From NCBI RefSeq assembly GCF_000482745.1, contig NZ_KI519494.1:503682-567681 (forward strand): DNA of 64,000 nt, read 5' to 3'. Below, in pieces: positions 53,866 to 63,990 of this stretch (positions are counted from its first letter, which is position 1; every line of letters starts with the position of its first letter). The translations under genes and the position numbers were made by a program. Source of the stretch: Oleidesulfovibrio alaskensis DSM 16109 (GTDB lineage Bacteria > Desulfobacterota > Desulfovibrionia > Desulfovibrionales > Desulfovibrionaceae). The notes under the pieces were generated by a model, which saw nothing but the letters and a program-made list of their open reading frames with translations, was not told the origin of the DNA and did not search any database.

Positions 53866-55221
53866 TCAGCTTTCCAGATTTTCCAGCGCCTTCTGGGCTT
53901 TTTCGAACGAAGGGTCGAGCCGGAGGGCGTTTTCGAACAATACCCTGGCATCCGCGGGTTGCCTGCCCCGCGAGAAAATTATGCCCATATTGTACGAAAG
54001 CGTTTTGTCCATGGAACCGAATGACGGTGTAATCTGGCGGATGCGCATCACGATGCTGCAGGCTTTGTCAAATTGCCGCCCCTCGGCATAGGCCATGGAC
54101 ATGTTGTACATGAGGTTGGGGTCATCCGGCGTGATGTGCAGGGCCTTTTCGTATTCTTCAATGGCCTGCTGCCATTTGCCCTGACGGCGCAGGGCAATGC
54201 CCAGCCTGTTGAAGGTGGCTATGTCGGTGTGGTCAAGATGACTGCCCTTGGCATCCAGAGCCTGCCGGTAGTATTTTTCGGCTTTGTGGGGGTCTCTTGA
54301 ACTGTAAACAGCCGCTATTTTTTCAGAAATTTCACCAATGTAGTTCAGGGCGTCTTTGGTGGCCTGTTGTACGGCGGTTTCAAACAGCTCTTCGGCGCGT
54401 TCTTCGTTGCCAAGTTCCACATGGATTTCACCCATGTCCACCTTGCGTTCGACATTGAGTGGCGAAAGCTGATCAAGCCGTTCCAGATAGCGCAGCCGTT
54501 CGTTCATGTCGCCGGTCAGTTTGTGCAGTTCGGCCAGTTTTTTCAGCGGTTCCATATACAGGTTGGCGTGTTCGCTGGCCTGTTCAAAACTTTCACGGGC
54601 TTTATCCAGCTTTCCCAGCCCCTGCCATGCGTCACCCATCACCAGATAGCCGGCGGCGCTGTTGGGCTTCACTTCCAGAATTTTACGCGCGGCTTTCAGT
54701 GCCGTTTCAAAATTGCCCTGAGCCACCAGCGCCTTGGCGGCATCTATCAGCTGGCCCAGCTTGCCCTGCGGCTTGATGGTGAAGGCTATCTTTTCGATGA
54801 GGGTGTTGATGGATATGGGCTTGCTGATGAAGTTGTCCGCACCTATCTCGTGCAGCAGCACAAGGCGCTGCCGTTCGGTTTCTCCGGTAAGAATGATGAT
54901 TTTGACGTTGGCGAAGGTGTTCTTCATCTGCCGCACCAGCATGCTGGTGTCCTTGCCCTGCATCATGCGCTCTATGAAAACAACCAGATGCTTACGACGC
55001 AGTGAAGTGTCGCGGATGACTTTCAGGATGTAGTCGGGGTCGGTGACGGATGTCAGCGGGTCGCCGCTGATGGCAAGCTGCTTGAGCAGCGTTGTGCGCA
55101 GAATGCCCACAAAGGTCTGATCGTCGCTGGCTACGATGAAATGACCCCCCTGTGCGCCAAGGTATTCTATAACTGTCTGCTCATATTGTTTGAGCTTCAT
55201 TTTCATATCAAGCTGAGACAT
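53866..55221 (-). CDS. Pseudo-receiver domain fused to TPR repeats
   Basis: 451 aa. Residues 20-150 have a receiver fold, but the phospho-acceptor position is Glu (LVVFIERMMQG); the conserved Thr/Lys side is kept as ILTGE and FISKPIS. From about 160 to 450 there are seven or so TPR units (ALKAARKILEVKPNSAAGYLVMGDAWQGLG, YRQALDAKGSHLDHTD). A phosphorylation-independent scaffold is likely. Monocistronic. Confidence 0.88.
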   Translation of the reverse strand: MSQLDMKMKLKQYEQTVIEYLGAQGGHFIVASDDQTFVGILRTTLLKQLAISGDPLTSVTDPDYILKVIRDTSLRRKHLVVFIERMMQGKDTSMLVRQMKNTFANVKIIILTGETERQRLVLLHEIGADNFISKPISINTLIEKIAFTIKPQGKLGQLIDAAKALVAQGNFETALKAARKILEVKPNSAAGYLVMGDAWQGLGKLDKARESFEQASEHANLYMEPLKKLAELHKLTGDMNERLRYLERLDQLSPLNVERKVDMGEIHVELGNEERAEELFETAVQQATKDALNYIGEISEKIAAVYSSRDPHKAEKYYRQALDAKGSHLDHTDIATFNRLGIALRRQGKWQQAIEEYEKALHITPDDPNLMYNMSMAYAEGRQFDKACSIVMRIRQITPSFGSMDKTLSYNMGIIFSRGRQPADARVLFENALRLDPSFEKAQKALENLES

Positions 55222-55318
55222 GCGGATGCCCTCCGGTGTGTGATGTGAGGTAGGGCATTCCCTCCCCCGGGTATGCCGCCCGGTACAGTATGGGGGCTGT
55301 TTTCAGTATGTCAACCAT

Positions 55319-55477
55319 TCAGACACCCAATGCCGACAATATAAACCATACAATGATGCCGATGCCCACGGCACCGTACATGACCAGTCAGGAAGAACAC
55401 CGGTCGCGCGCTGCCCTGCGGATGACAAAGGCGGCCACGGCGGCAGCGGTTATGGCCAGAGCCATGCGTATTTCCAT
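55319..55477 (-). pseudogene. Small two-TM protein gene interrupted by UGA
   Basis: ATG 55477 follows AGGAGCAACAA. The frame reads one hydrophobic segment (MALAITAAAVAAFVI), a basic stretch ending in DRCSS, a TGA at 55388-55390, then in the same frame VMYGAVGIGIIVWFILSALG, a second clear membrane segment, and TGA at 55319-55321. Restoring one sense codon (Trp TGG is the simplest) gives a 52-residue two-TM protein. Either a nonsense mutation or recoding. Too short for family assignment. Confidence 0.55.
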
Positions 55478-55507
55478 TTGTTGCTCCTGCGCCCGGCACA
55501 GGCCGGT

Positions 55508-56326
55508 TTACAGTGCCGTGCCGCAGTACTTGCAGTGGACTGCGTCCACGTCGTGGCCGTCTCTTCCGCATGCGGGGCAGGCCTGCGTGCTTACCGGACG
55601 CGGTCTGACCAGCGCGGAGGTGACAATGCCGGTGGGAACGGCAATGATACCGTAGCCCAGCAGCATTATGAATGAAGCTATGCCCTGTCCCAGCGGGGTT
55701 CCGGGCGAAATGTCGCCGTACCCCACCGTGGTCAGCGTGACCACGGCCCAGTACATGCTGCGTGGAATGGAGGTGAAGCCGTATTTTTCACCTTCGATGA
55801 CATACATGAGCGTGCCGAATATGGTGACCAGCGACAGTACCGCAAGCAGAAAAACCAGAATTTTGCGCCTGCTGTCCCGTAATGCGCGGATGAGATGCCG
55901 TGCCTCGGAAACATACTGGGCCAGTTTGAGTACCCTGAATATGCGCAGTACGCGCAACAGCCGCACCACGGCAAGGTAATGCGTGCCGGGCAGCAGCAGG
56001 GTGGCCCATGTGGGCAGTATGGCCAGCAGGTCCACCACCCCGAAAAAGCTTCTGGCGTACGCGGCAGGGCGCAGCACACACAGCAGCCGCAGTATATATT
56101 CCACCGTGAACAGCAGGGTGAACAGCCATTCCAGCGTGAACAGCAGACCGGCGTACCGCATGCGGACAGTGGTCACGCTGTCCAGCAAGACTACCAGCAC
56201 GCTGAAGAGAATGGCGATGATAAGTATAATATCAAAAAGGCGGCCCGCAGGGGTGTCCGCCTCAAAGATGATTTCATGCAGCGTGCGCCGCCACCCGTGT
56301 ACGGGTTTTACCGGATTCTGCGTCAC
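55508..56326 (-). CDS. Voltage-gated-type potassium channel with zinc-ribbon tail
   Basis: 272 aa. Six membrane segments with an arginine-bearing S4 ([19 protein letters not shown]), pore helix and K+ filter TTVGYGD near residue 195. The C-terminus is a small zinc ribbon ([20 protein letters not shown]). Its start overlaps the gpmA stop (ATGA). Such ion-transporter-family channels set membrane potential; the zinc ribbon is an uncommon addition. Confidence 0.9.
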
Positions 56327-57084
56327 GGGCGTTCCGTTGTTCCAGCCTTTGCCTGTTCGGCAACGGCTCTGGCTTTTGCCTCGGCGGCTTCGGCATCACC
56401 CAGATACGCGCGCCGCAGCGGTGTAAGATTACTGTCCAGTTCGTACACCAGCGGCAGCCCGGTGGGAATGTTCAGCCCCGTGACTTCGTCGGGCGACATG
56501 CCGTCAAGGTGCATGACGAGCGCCCGCAGACTGTTGCCGTGTGCGGCCACCAGCAGGCGGCGGCCGGCCTGTATGGCCGGAGCAAGGGTTTCGTGCCAGT
56601 ATGGCAGCACTCTGGCCACGGTGTCTTTAAGGCTTTCGCACAGCGGCATCTGACGGGCTGTCAGCGAGGCGTACCGCCGGTCATGTGCGGGGTGGCGCGG
56701 GTCGTCGGCGGTAAGGGCAGGGGGCGGTGTGTCAAAGCTGCGCCGCCAGATGAATACCTGTTCCTCGCCGTATTTTTCCGACATTTCTTTTTTATTCAGT
56801 CCCTGCAGCGCGCCGTAGTGGCGCTCGTTGAGCCGCCAGTGGCGGTGCACAGGCAGCCACAGCAGGTCCAGCTCTTCCTGTATGATGTTCAGGGTGCGTA
56901 TGGCCCGCTTGAGCACCGAGGTATGGCATTCGTCAAAGGTAAGGCCCGCTGCGGCTATCAGACGTGCGCCTTCGCGGGCTTCGGTTTCGCCCAGCGGGGT
57001 CAGATCCACATCGGTCCAGCCGGTGAACCGGTTTTCCAGATTCCATGTGCTTTGTCCGTGGCGGACAAGTACCAGCTTGTACAT
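56323..57084 (-). CDS. gpmA: 2,3-bisphosphoglycerate-dependent phosphoglycerate mutase
   Basis: 253 aa. [24 protein letters not shown] with the phospho-His, [11 protein letters not shown], and [18 protein letters not shown]. Interconverts 3- and 2-phosphoglycerate. ATG 57084 with GGAGG nearby. C-terminal Ala-rich extension of about 15 residues. Confidence 0.95.
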
Positions 57085-57123
57085 GCTGCCTCCTGCTTCC
57101 GGCGGGCGGTGCACCCGCGTGCA

Positions 57124-58521
57124 CTACTCCGGAGTCTGAATGTTGTATGATTTCAGTTTGCGGTACAGGTAGCTGCGTTCAAGGCCGATGGCTTCGGCCA
57201 GGCGGGTTATGTTGCCGCCGAACTCCTGCAGTTTCGCCTCCAGAAAGCGGGCCTCGAAGGCAGTGCGCGCCGCCTTGAAATCCATGACACCTTCGGGGAT
57301 CATACCATCCGACGGGCCTGCGGTACAGGGCTGAGGCATTATGCCCGCACCGGCGCAGCGGTATTCGGGCGGCAGCATGGCGGCGGTCACCGTCTGGCCG
57401 GAGTGCATGATGAGCATGCGTTCCACAAAATTTTTCAGTTCACGCACGTTGCCCGGCCAGTGGTAGCACAGCAGGGCGGAACACGCATCCGGTGCAAACG
57501 TGACAGGGCGGAAACCGTGTTCCGCGGTCATTCTGTTCATGAATTCACCGATGAGCAGCATAACGTCATCGCCGCGCTGGCGCAGCGGCGGCACCACAAG
57601 GGGGATGACCCGCAGGCGGTAATACAGGTCTTCGCGGAACCGGCCTGCGGCTATTTCATCCTCCAGACTTTTATTGGTTGCCGCGATAACGCGCACATCG
57701 ACCTTTACCGTTTTATGGCCGCCCACCCGCTCAAAGCTCTGCTCCTGCAGAATCCGCAGAATCTTTGCCTGCGTTTTCAGGCTCATGTCTGCAATTTCGT
57801 CCAGAAACAGCGTGCCCTGATGAGCCATTTCAAATTTGCCGGTCTTGGCAGTTTCGGCACCGGTGAAGGCGCCTTTTTCGTGTCCGAAGAGTTCGCTTTC
57901 GATAAGCTCTTCGGGTATGGCGGCGCAGTTGACCGCCACCAGCGGTTTATCTTTTCTGCGCGAGCTTGCGTGAATGGAGCGTGCCGCTATTTCCTTGCCC
58001 GTGCCGTTTTCTCCCGTGATGAGCACCCATGCGTCCGTGGGGGCCACCCTGCCTATCTGGCCGCGCAGTTCCACAATGGAAGCGGAGTTTCCGGTCATTT
58101 CCACGGTGGTCGACTGGGTGAGCCGCGAGCGCAGGGCCTGATTCTCTCTGCGCAGGCGGTAATACTCCAGCGCCTTGTTGGCCGAAATGACGACTTTTTC
58201 CAGCGAGAGGGGTTTTTCGATGAAGTCGTAGGCCCCTTTTTTTATGGCGTTGACCGCGGTTTCGATGTTGCCGTGACCGGAAATCATGATCACCGGCAAA
58301 GAGGCATCGGCCGTACGCAGATTGTCCAGCACTTCCAGTCCGTCCATGCCCGGCAGCCATATATCCAGAAATATAAGGTCGGGGGGCGTTTCCGTGGCCA
58401 GTTTCAGGCCTTCTTCACCGGTTTCCGCCTCCGCTACCTCATAGCCTTCATCTTCCAGAATACCCCGCAGGGAAAAGCGGATGCCGTCTTCGTCATCAAC
58501 AATAAGAACGCGCGCGTTCAT
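57124..58521 (-). CDS. NtrC-family response regulator (sigma-54 activator)
   Basis: 465 aa. Intact receiver (VDDEDG, phospho-Asp in IFLDIWLPGMDG, Lys in FIEKPLS), AAA+ domain with GENGTGKE, GAFTGA, LFLDEIAD, and a Fis-type HTH (NITRLAEAIGLERSYLYRKL). Looks like NtrX. The cognate kinase is most likely the NtrY-like protein at 60932. Overlaps the upstream HD-GYP gene by 4 bp. Confidence 0.94.
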   Translation of the reverse strand: MNARVLIVDDEDGIRFSLRGILEDEGYEVAEAETGEEGLKLATETPPDLIFLDIWLPGMDGLEVLDNLRTADASLPVIMISGHGNIETAVNAIKKGAYDFIEKPLSLEKVVISANKALEYYRLRRENQALRSRLTQSTTVEMTGNSASIVELRGQIGRVAPTDAWVLITGENGTGKEIAARSIHASSRRKDKPLVAVNCAAIPEELIESELFGHEKGAFTGAETAKTGKFEMAHQGTLFLDEIADMSLKTQAKILRILQEQSFERVGGHKTVKVDVRVIAATNKSLEDEIAAGRFREDLYYRLRVIPLVVPPLRQRGDDVMLLIGEFMNRMTAEHGFRPVTFAPDACSALLCYHWPGNVRELKNFVERMLIMHSGQTVTAAMLPPEYRCAGAGIMPQPCTAGPSDGMIPEGVMDFKAARTAFEARFLEAKLQEFGGNITRLAEAIGLERSYLYRKLKSYNIQTPE

Positions 58522-59927
58522 GGTGTCAGGTCTCCGTCATTGTCCGCGGGATGCTCCGCGGGAGTGTCAAAGGCAAAGCCCTCGTCAAAAAGTTCCAGGC
58601 AGGCACGCACGGCGTCAGCACAGTACAGGGTACCGGCTCCGGTGCGTATTTCGTCCAGCGCGTGTGTCAGCCCCAGCGACGGGCGGTACGGCCGGTGTGA
58701 GAACATGGCCTCCACCACGTCGGCCACGGCCAGAACCCGTGATTCGGGCAGTATGTCATCTTTGCAGAGCCCCAGCGGATAGCCGCTGCCGTCCAGCCGT
58801 TCATGGTGCTGCAATACTGTCTGTGCCACCGGCCACGGAAAATCAACGCCCTTGAGGATGTCGAAGCCCACCCGCGGATGGGTGCGCATGATGTTCTGTT
58901 CAATGGCGGAAAGTGTGGCGGGCTTTGTCAGAATTTCCGAGGGAACATAAATTTTGCCGATGTCGTGCAGCAGGCCGGCCATGCGTATGCCCTGACAGCG
59001 GTGTACATCCATGCCGGTGCGGGCCGCAATGGCGCAGGCCAGACGTGCCACGCGCTGCTGGTGTCCTGCGGTGTAAGGGTCTCTTTTTTCCGAGGTCACG
59101 GCAAGGGCCATGACCGTCTGTTCAAATACCCGCTGCAGTTCGTCCAGAGCCTTTGTCAGCGATGCTTTGTCGCGGCGGCGGGTTGTCATGTCGCGCAGCA
59201 CCAGCACGGTGCCCGCCCTGTCCGGGCTGTCGCCGGTGACCGTGGCCGAAATTTCCACAGGGCAGTGTCCCGATGCGTGCTGCAGTATTGCGTTGAGCGA
59301 CCTGCGGCCTGTACCTGCATGGCGCAGCACCAGCCGTCGGGGGTCTGAGGCGGTTGCGTCTCCTTCCACCATCAGGCTGGCGACGGAGGCAAACACCCGT
59401 TGTTCCAGCTGTGCTGCCGAAAGGTGCAGCAGTTCCTGCGCAGCGGGGTTGCAGAACGTTATCACCCCCTGCCTGTCAATGATCATGACCGCTTCGCGTA
59501 TGGAACGCAGCGTGGCGGCAAAAAGCTGCTCGCGCTCGGTGCGTTCCCGTTCCGCTGCGTGTTTGTACAGCGCCATCTCAATGCAGATGTGCAGTTCCCT
59601 GTCGTCAAACGGCTTGACAACATACCCGAACGGGCCGGTTATTTTGGCGCGCTCCAGCAGTGACGGTTCCATGAGGCCCGTAAGGTAGATGACAGGCACG
59701 TCGAACCGGTCATGCAGCAGCGCGGCCGTTTCTATGCCGTCCATCTCTCCTTCCAGCATGATGTCCATAAGGACGATATCGGGCCGCATGGCAGCGGCGG
59801 CACGCAGCGCTTCTTCGCCGGAAGGGACCGTGGACGGCGCGGGATAACCCAGCAGCTGCAGCCGGTGCGCCACGTCAAAGGCCACGACTGGTTCGTCTTC
59901 CACCAGCAGGATGGAACGAGGTGTCAT
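58518..59927 (-). CDS. Response regulator with PAS and HD-GYP domains
   Basis: 469 aa. Receiver (EDEPVVAFD, LMDIMLEGEMDGIE, VKPFDD), PAS (about 140-260), then an HD-GYP domain: LLHDIGKIYVP, HHERLDGSGYPLG. The HD and GYP residues are intact, so c-di-GMP hydrolysis is expected. ATGA overlap with the NtrC-type gene suggests both answer one signal. Confidence 0.93.
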   Translation of the reverse strand: MTPRSILLVEDEPVVAFDVAHRLQLLGYPAPSTVPSGEEALRAAAAMRPDIVLMDIMLEGEMDGIETAALLHDRFDVPVIYLTGLMEPSLLERAKITGPFGYVVKPFDDRELHICIEMALYKHAAERERTEREQLFAATLRSIREAVMIIDRQGVITFCNPAAQELLHLSAAQLEQRVFASVASLMVEGDATASDPRRLVLRHAGTGRRSLNAILQHASGHCPVEISATVTGDSPDRAGTVLVLRDMTTRRRDKASLTKALDELQRVFEQTVMALAVTSEKRDPYTAGHQQRVARLACAIAARTGMDVHRCQGIRMAGLLHDIGKIYVPSEILTKPATLSAIEQNIMRTHPRVGFDILKGVDFPWPVAQTVLQHHERLDGSGYPLGLCKDDILPESRVLAVADVVEAMFSHRPYRPSLGLTHALDEIRTGAGTLYCADAVRACLELFDEGFAFDTPAEHPADNDGDLTP

Positions 59928-59938
59928 GTGTTCTCCGT

Positions 59939-60892
59939 TCAGCTGCGCGGCAGAAACAGGTCGTCGAACGCCTGCCCCAGCGTGGGAAACCGGAATGTGA
60001 ACCCTGAGGCGAGAAGCCGTGCGGGCAGAATGCGTCTGCCGCCGGTAATGAGTTCCGCTGCCATTTCGCCCAGCAGCGTTTCAAGCAGCCATGCGGGTGT
60101 GCGCAGCCACGAGGGGCGGTTGAGCGCTGTGCCGAGCTGACGGCAGAACGATTCCATGGTCACGGGGTCCGGTGCGGTAAGGTTGAAGGCGCCGTGCAGT
60201 GAACTGTCATTGATGAGGTGTCTGATGGCGCGTACCTCGTCTGCAATATGTATCCAGGATATCTCCTGCCTGCCGCTGCCCAGCGGGCCGCCGGCAACCA
60301 ACCGGAAAGGCGTGACAAAACGCGGCAGAGCACCGCCATGCGTGCCCAGCACCATACCGGTGCGCAGCACCACGCGGCGCACTCCCATGGATTCGGCTTC
60401 CAGCGTCGATGCCTCCCAGCGGACGGTGGTGTCTGCCAGAAATCCGCTGCCGGGAGGGGCGTCTTCCGCCGCCAGCAGCGGGTCGGTGGGCGGCTGTGCC
60501 GAGCCGTAGTACCCTGTGGCCGAAGCCTGAACCAGAACTGCAGGGCGGGTATGAAGACGGCTGAGCGCGTCTGTGACAGCTTCACCGGCTTTTACTCTGC
60601 TGGCGACGATGCGTTCTTTCAGTTGCTGCGTCCAGCGGCCCGAAGCGATGTTTTCTCCCAGCAGGTTTACCAGCACATCACATTGCGCCTGTTCCATTAT
60701 GGCGGCCAGCGCCTTGCCGCCGGCACCGTCCCACGGCACCAGCGTCACCTTGGCCGTCATGTCGGCGGGCAGGCGCTTTCTGCTTTTTTCAGGATCGCGG
60801 GTGGGTATTACCGTGGCACCGCCTTCTGCCATCATGCTTCGGGCCAGTGCCGTACCAATAAATCCTGTTCCGCCCAGTATCACTGCGTTCAT
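59939..60892 (-). CDS. TIGR01777-type SDR epimerase
   Basis: 317 aa. NAD-binding GGTGFIGTALARSM at residues 7-20 and a C-terminal DUF1731 domain (RPSWLRTPAWLLETLLGEMA, ILPARLLASGFTFRFPTL). Extended short-chain dehydrogenase family with unknown substrate. Sits within a signalling operon without obvious link. Confidence 0.92.
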   Translation of the reverse strand: MNAVILGGTGFIGTALARSMMAEGGATVIPTRDPEKSRKRLPADMTAKVTLVPWDGAGGKALAAIMEQAQCDVLVNLLGENIASGRWTQQLKERIVASRVKAGEAVTDALSRLHTRPAVLVQASATGYYGSAQPPTDPLLAAEDAPPGSGFLADTTVRWEASTLEAESMGVRRVVLRTGMVLGTHGGALPRFVTPFRLVAGGPLGSGRQEISWIHIADEVRAIRHLINDSSLHGAFNLTAPDPVTMESFCRQLGTALNRPSWLRTPAWLLETLLGEMAAELITGGRRILPARLLASGFTFRFPTLGQAFDDLFLPRS

Positions 60893-60931
60893 GTGTGGCT
60901 CCCGGTTATGATGGATGATGACGGAACCGCA

Positions 60932-63133
60932 TTATGTCACAGGCAGCTCCATTGTGACAATGGTTCCGCCGTCGGGGGCGGCATTTGCACGCACATAGCC
61001 TCTGTGGTCCTGTACTATGGATTTGACGATGGTCAGCCCCAGTCCGGTACCACCGCGCTTGCGGGAAAAGTAGGGTTCAAACAGGCGCGAGCGTTCTTCC
61101 GCGCTCAGACCGGGACCGTTGTCGGCCACGTCCACCCGCACAAGGCCCAGCGCCTTGTCATGCCGCACGGTTACGGTGACTGCGGGCGACTCGCGGCCCT
61201 CCAGCACTTCGGCCGCGTTGGTCATGATATTAAGCAGCGCCCGGTGCATGGCTTTTTTATCCAGATTCATGCGCGGCAGCGACTGCGGGGCGTGCATTTC
61301 CCACGTTATGCCGCTGTGGCTGGTGCGGAACATGGTCACCAGCTCGCTGAGCAGCGGCATGATGTCGCCGGGCAGAGGTTTGACCTCGGGCAGTTTGGCA
61401 AAGGCCGAAAATTCCTGCACCATCTGCTGCAACTGCTCCACCTGCCGCACGATGAGTTCTGTGCACTGCGGAAAAATAGGGTCTTCAATGTCCGGTCCGA
61501 ACTTGCGCTGCAGCCGCTGAGCCGAAAGCTTGATGGGGGTGAGCGGGTTTTTGATCTCGTGGGCTATGCGCCGCGCCACTTCGCGCCATGCCGCCATGCG
61601 CTGCATTTTTTCCAGTTCGGTGATGTCTTCAAACACGGCCACCAGCCCGTTGTAGTCGCCCTGCGGCGTGGGCAGCCCCACAGCGTTCACCAGCAGCTTC
61701 CATTCATAGTCGCCTGCGCGCAGCGTCATCTGGCGCTGCCACTGCGATTCGGGAGAAGCCTTGAACTGCCGCACCATTTCGCGGAACATGCGGGAGTGTT
61801 CTCCGGAAAGCAGGTCCCCCGGGCGCGAGCCGAGAAGCGGGCGCGGATCGATGGAAAACATGGCTCCCGCCGCTTTGTTCATGGTGCTGATGCGGCCTTC
61901 GGCGTCCAGCGAAACCACGCCGGCGGCGATGTTGTCCAGTACGGCCTCGATGTACCGTGTGCGCTGTTCTTTTTCTTCGTTCTGCGCCGCCAGCATCAGG
62001 TTGGCATCCGTCAGGCGGCTGCGGCTCATTTCCAGGTCTTCCGTCATGCGGTTGAACGACTGCACCAGCACACCCAGTTCATCTGTCGAGCTGTCTTCCA
62101 GCCGTACAGTCAGGTCGCCGCGGGCAATGCGCTCCGTACCTTCCGCCAGCGCCATGATGGGGGCCGTCAGTTCCTTTGATAGCCTGAACCCGAACCACAT
62201 GGCCCCGAGAATGATCAGCAGGGTAAGCACCCCGAGAATGAAATACAGTGTGACTTTGAGCGGATGTTTCAGAGTTTTGAGTTTTTTGTATTCGTCAAAA
62301 CCGCGCACCACTCTGTCGAGCTTGTACATGAGGCCCTGACCGATGTTTTCGACCAGCACCAGATACCCTGTTCTGCCGTCGTCCACCGGCAGCACTCCCA
62401 CGGCATAGTCCGCCTCCTGCCCGGGCCACAGCAGTGACCAGTAACGGGGCTGCGCTTCCAGACTGTCCCAGTCTATGCGGGCTTTGGTTTCGGCCCACAG
62501 TGCGGCTGCGCTGGCATCGCCGTGCCAGTTCTGCTCGCTTCTGTCGGTGCGCAGCACACCCACCAGCAGCAGATTGTACTCCTGCTGTTTTTTCTGGAGA
62601 TAGGCATCCATGCTTTTTCCGCCCCAGGCAAACCGGCGTTCGATGATTTCCTTTACGATGAAATCGCCGCGCTGGTTCAGCCTGTCACGGGTTGTGCTGT
62701 ATAGTGTCTGCCCCACGTCCAGCGCCATTTCCATGGACGTTTCCACCTGACTTTTGAACCAGTAGTCCACGGACGTCTGCACAAAGCGCGCACTGACCAC
62801 AAACATGAGCACGGTGGGAAAAAGAGAAAGCGACATGAAGGCCAGCACCAGCCGTGTGCGCAGCCGCGACCCCAGCACTCTGCGGCGGCGTTCCAGTATC
62901 AGCTTGACGCCGTTGCGCACCACTATGAACAGCACCAGCAGCAGCAGAATGAAGTTGAGATTGAAAAGCGCGAGGAAAAAGTAGGAATCAACGCCGAGGT
63001 ACGTCAGTTCAACCCAGGTGAGGATAATGACGGCAAGAAAAGCCACGGCGGCAAGAAGGAGTTCACGCTGGCGGCGTTTGCGTTCACGCGTGTCCGCCAC
63101 GCTTACCCGTATGGTGCTCTGTTCGTCTGTCAT
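60932..63133 (-). CDS. NtrY-like membrane sensor histidine kinase
   Basis: 733 aa. TM segments near 25-75 and 95-115, an extracytoplasmic region with TTRDRLNQRGDFIVKEIIERR, a further TM near 300-325, HAMP (ALAEGTERIARGDLTVRL), PAS (VLDNIAAGVVSLDAEGRI), H-box RRIAHEIKNPLTPIKLSAQRL, DNGPGLSAEER and GTGLGLTIV. Topology and motifs fit NtrY. Likely phosphorylates the NtrC-type regulator three genes downstream. Confidence 0.93.
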   Translation of the reverse strand: MTDEQSTIRVSVADTRERKRRQRELLLAAVAFLAVIILTWVELTYLGVDSYFFLALFNLNFILLLLVLFIVVRNGVKLILERRRRVLGSRLRTRLVLAFMSLSLFPTVLMFVVSARFVQTSVDYWFKSQVETSMEMALDVGQTLYSTTRDRLNQRGDFIVKEIIERRFAWGGKSMDAYLQKKQQEYNLLLVGVLRTDRSEQNWHGDASAAALWAETKARIDWDSLEAQPRYWSLLWPGQEADYAVGVLPVDDGRTGYLVLVENIGQGLMYKLDRVVRGFDEYKKLKTLKHPLKVTLYFILGVLTLLIILGAMWFGFRLSKELTAPIMALAEGTERIARGDLTVRLEDSSTDELGVLVQSFNRMTEDLEMSRSRLTDANLMLAAQNEEKEQRTRYIEAVLDNIAAGVVSLDAEGRISTMNKAAGAMFSIDPRPLLGSRPGDLLSGEHSRMFREMVRQFKASPESQWQRQMTLRAGDYEWKLLVNAVGLPTPQGDYNGLVAVFEDITELEKMQRMAAWREVARRIAHEIKNPLTPIKLSAQRLQRKFGPDIEDPIFPQCTELIVRQVEQLQQMVQEFSAFAKLPEVKPLPGDIMPLLSELVTMFRTSHSGITWEMHAPQSLPRMNLDKKAMHRALLNIMTNAAEVLEGRESPAVTVTVRHDKALGLVRVDVADNGPGLSAEERSRLFEPYFSRKRGGTGLGLTIVKSIVQDHRGYVRANAAPDGGTIVTMELPVT

Positions 63134-63145
63134 GGCGGGCGTGGT

Positions 63146-63748
63146 CTAGAAGGTGAAAGTCATCGAATAGCTGATGGGCGGGGCGACATCCCACGACCAG
63201 AAAAAAAGCGTTTTGGAAAGCCAGGGCGGTACATCGGCATGGCGCAGGGTCACATCCAGCGCGACAACGTACTCGCGGTCGTGTTCCAGCGTGTTGAGCC
63301 TGCACAGCGGCAGCACCATACGGCTCCATGTGGAGTCAAGCAGCGCCTTGAGTGATTTATTCCTGTTGGGGGCTTTTCTGTCCGGTTCCGTCAGTATGAA
63401 TTCCCGGGTGAGCGGGTCCATCTGCAGGGTGGACAGGCCTTCTATGGAAACCAGCGAGCCGCGGGGGATAAAGGAACTGCGCCTGCTCAGGCTCACAGTG
63501 CTGGTCAGGTTGATGGCCGAACCTTCGCGCAGGTCGCGTTTGAGCATTTCCAGATCACTGACGCTGACCCCGAACCGCAGCACCAGTTTGTCATCCACCG
63601 TATCCAGCACAAAGCTGTCCAGTTCGAGCTGCTGGGCGGCGGAAGGACGTGTGTCTTCTGCCGCCGCCTGCGCGCCGGTGCACAGGCCGATGGCGGCCGT
63701 CAAGGTCAGAATCAGACAAAGGAATATGGAGCGGATGTGCAGTCGCAT
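63146..63748 (-). CDS. DUF4390 exported protein
   Basis: 200 aa. Signal peptide (LFLCLILTLTAAIG... cleaved near AQAAAED), then a beta-rich domain of the DUF4390 family. It lies directly upstream of the NtrY-like kinase gene (12-bp gap), an arrangement common for DUF4390, so it may be a periplasmic modulator of the kinase. Start ATG 63748; the longer frame lacks a ribosome site. Confidence 0.85.
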   Translation of the reverse strand: MRLHIRSIFLCLILTLTAAIGLCTGAQAAAEDTRPSAAQQLELDSFVLDTVDDKLVLRFGVSVSDLEMLKRDLREGSAINLTSTVSLSRRSSFIPRGSLVSIEGLSTLQMDPLTREFILTEPDRKAPNRNKSLKALLDSTWSRMVLPLCRLNTLEHDREYVVALDVTLRHADVPPWLSKTLFFWSWDVAPPISYSMTFTF

Positions 63749-63962
63749 GAGCCGTCTGTGCGTTGGGGTTACTGAGGCATGGGGAAGCCTGCCCGGATAT
63801 TGTTCTTCGCACACGGGTGCCATGTTTGGCAAGCCGGGGCTGTACCTGTTGTATCACAGGTGTGCGGGCATCCGTCTTTCCGGCACGGCGCAGCCGCTGC
63901 GGCAGAAAAAAACGTGACTGTCCGGCTGAAACTGAAAGCATACCGGCGACTTGCGGCTGCAC

Positions 63963-63990
63963 AAAAAAAGCCCCCGCCGGAGCGGGGGCT
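63963..63990 (-). terminator. Terminator of a gene beyond the right edge
   Basis: Stem AGCCCCC/GGGGGCT, with seven T on the minus strand side. It ends a minus-strand transcript entering from beyond base 64000. Confidence 0.8.

Noticed and set aside
60218..62179. 653-codon plus-strand open frame
   Set aside because: Antisense to the epimerase and the NtrY-like kinase, which have clear motifs.
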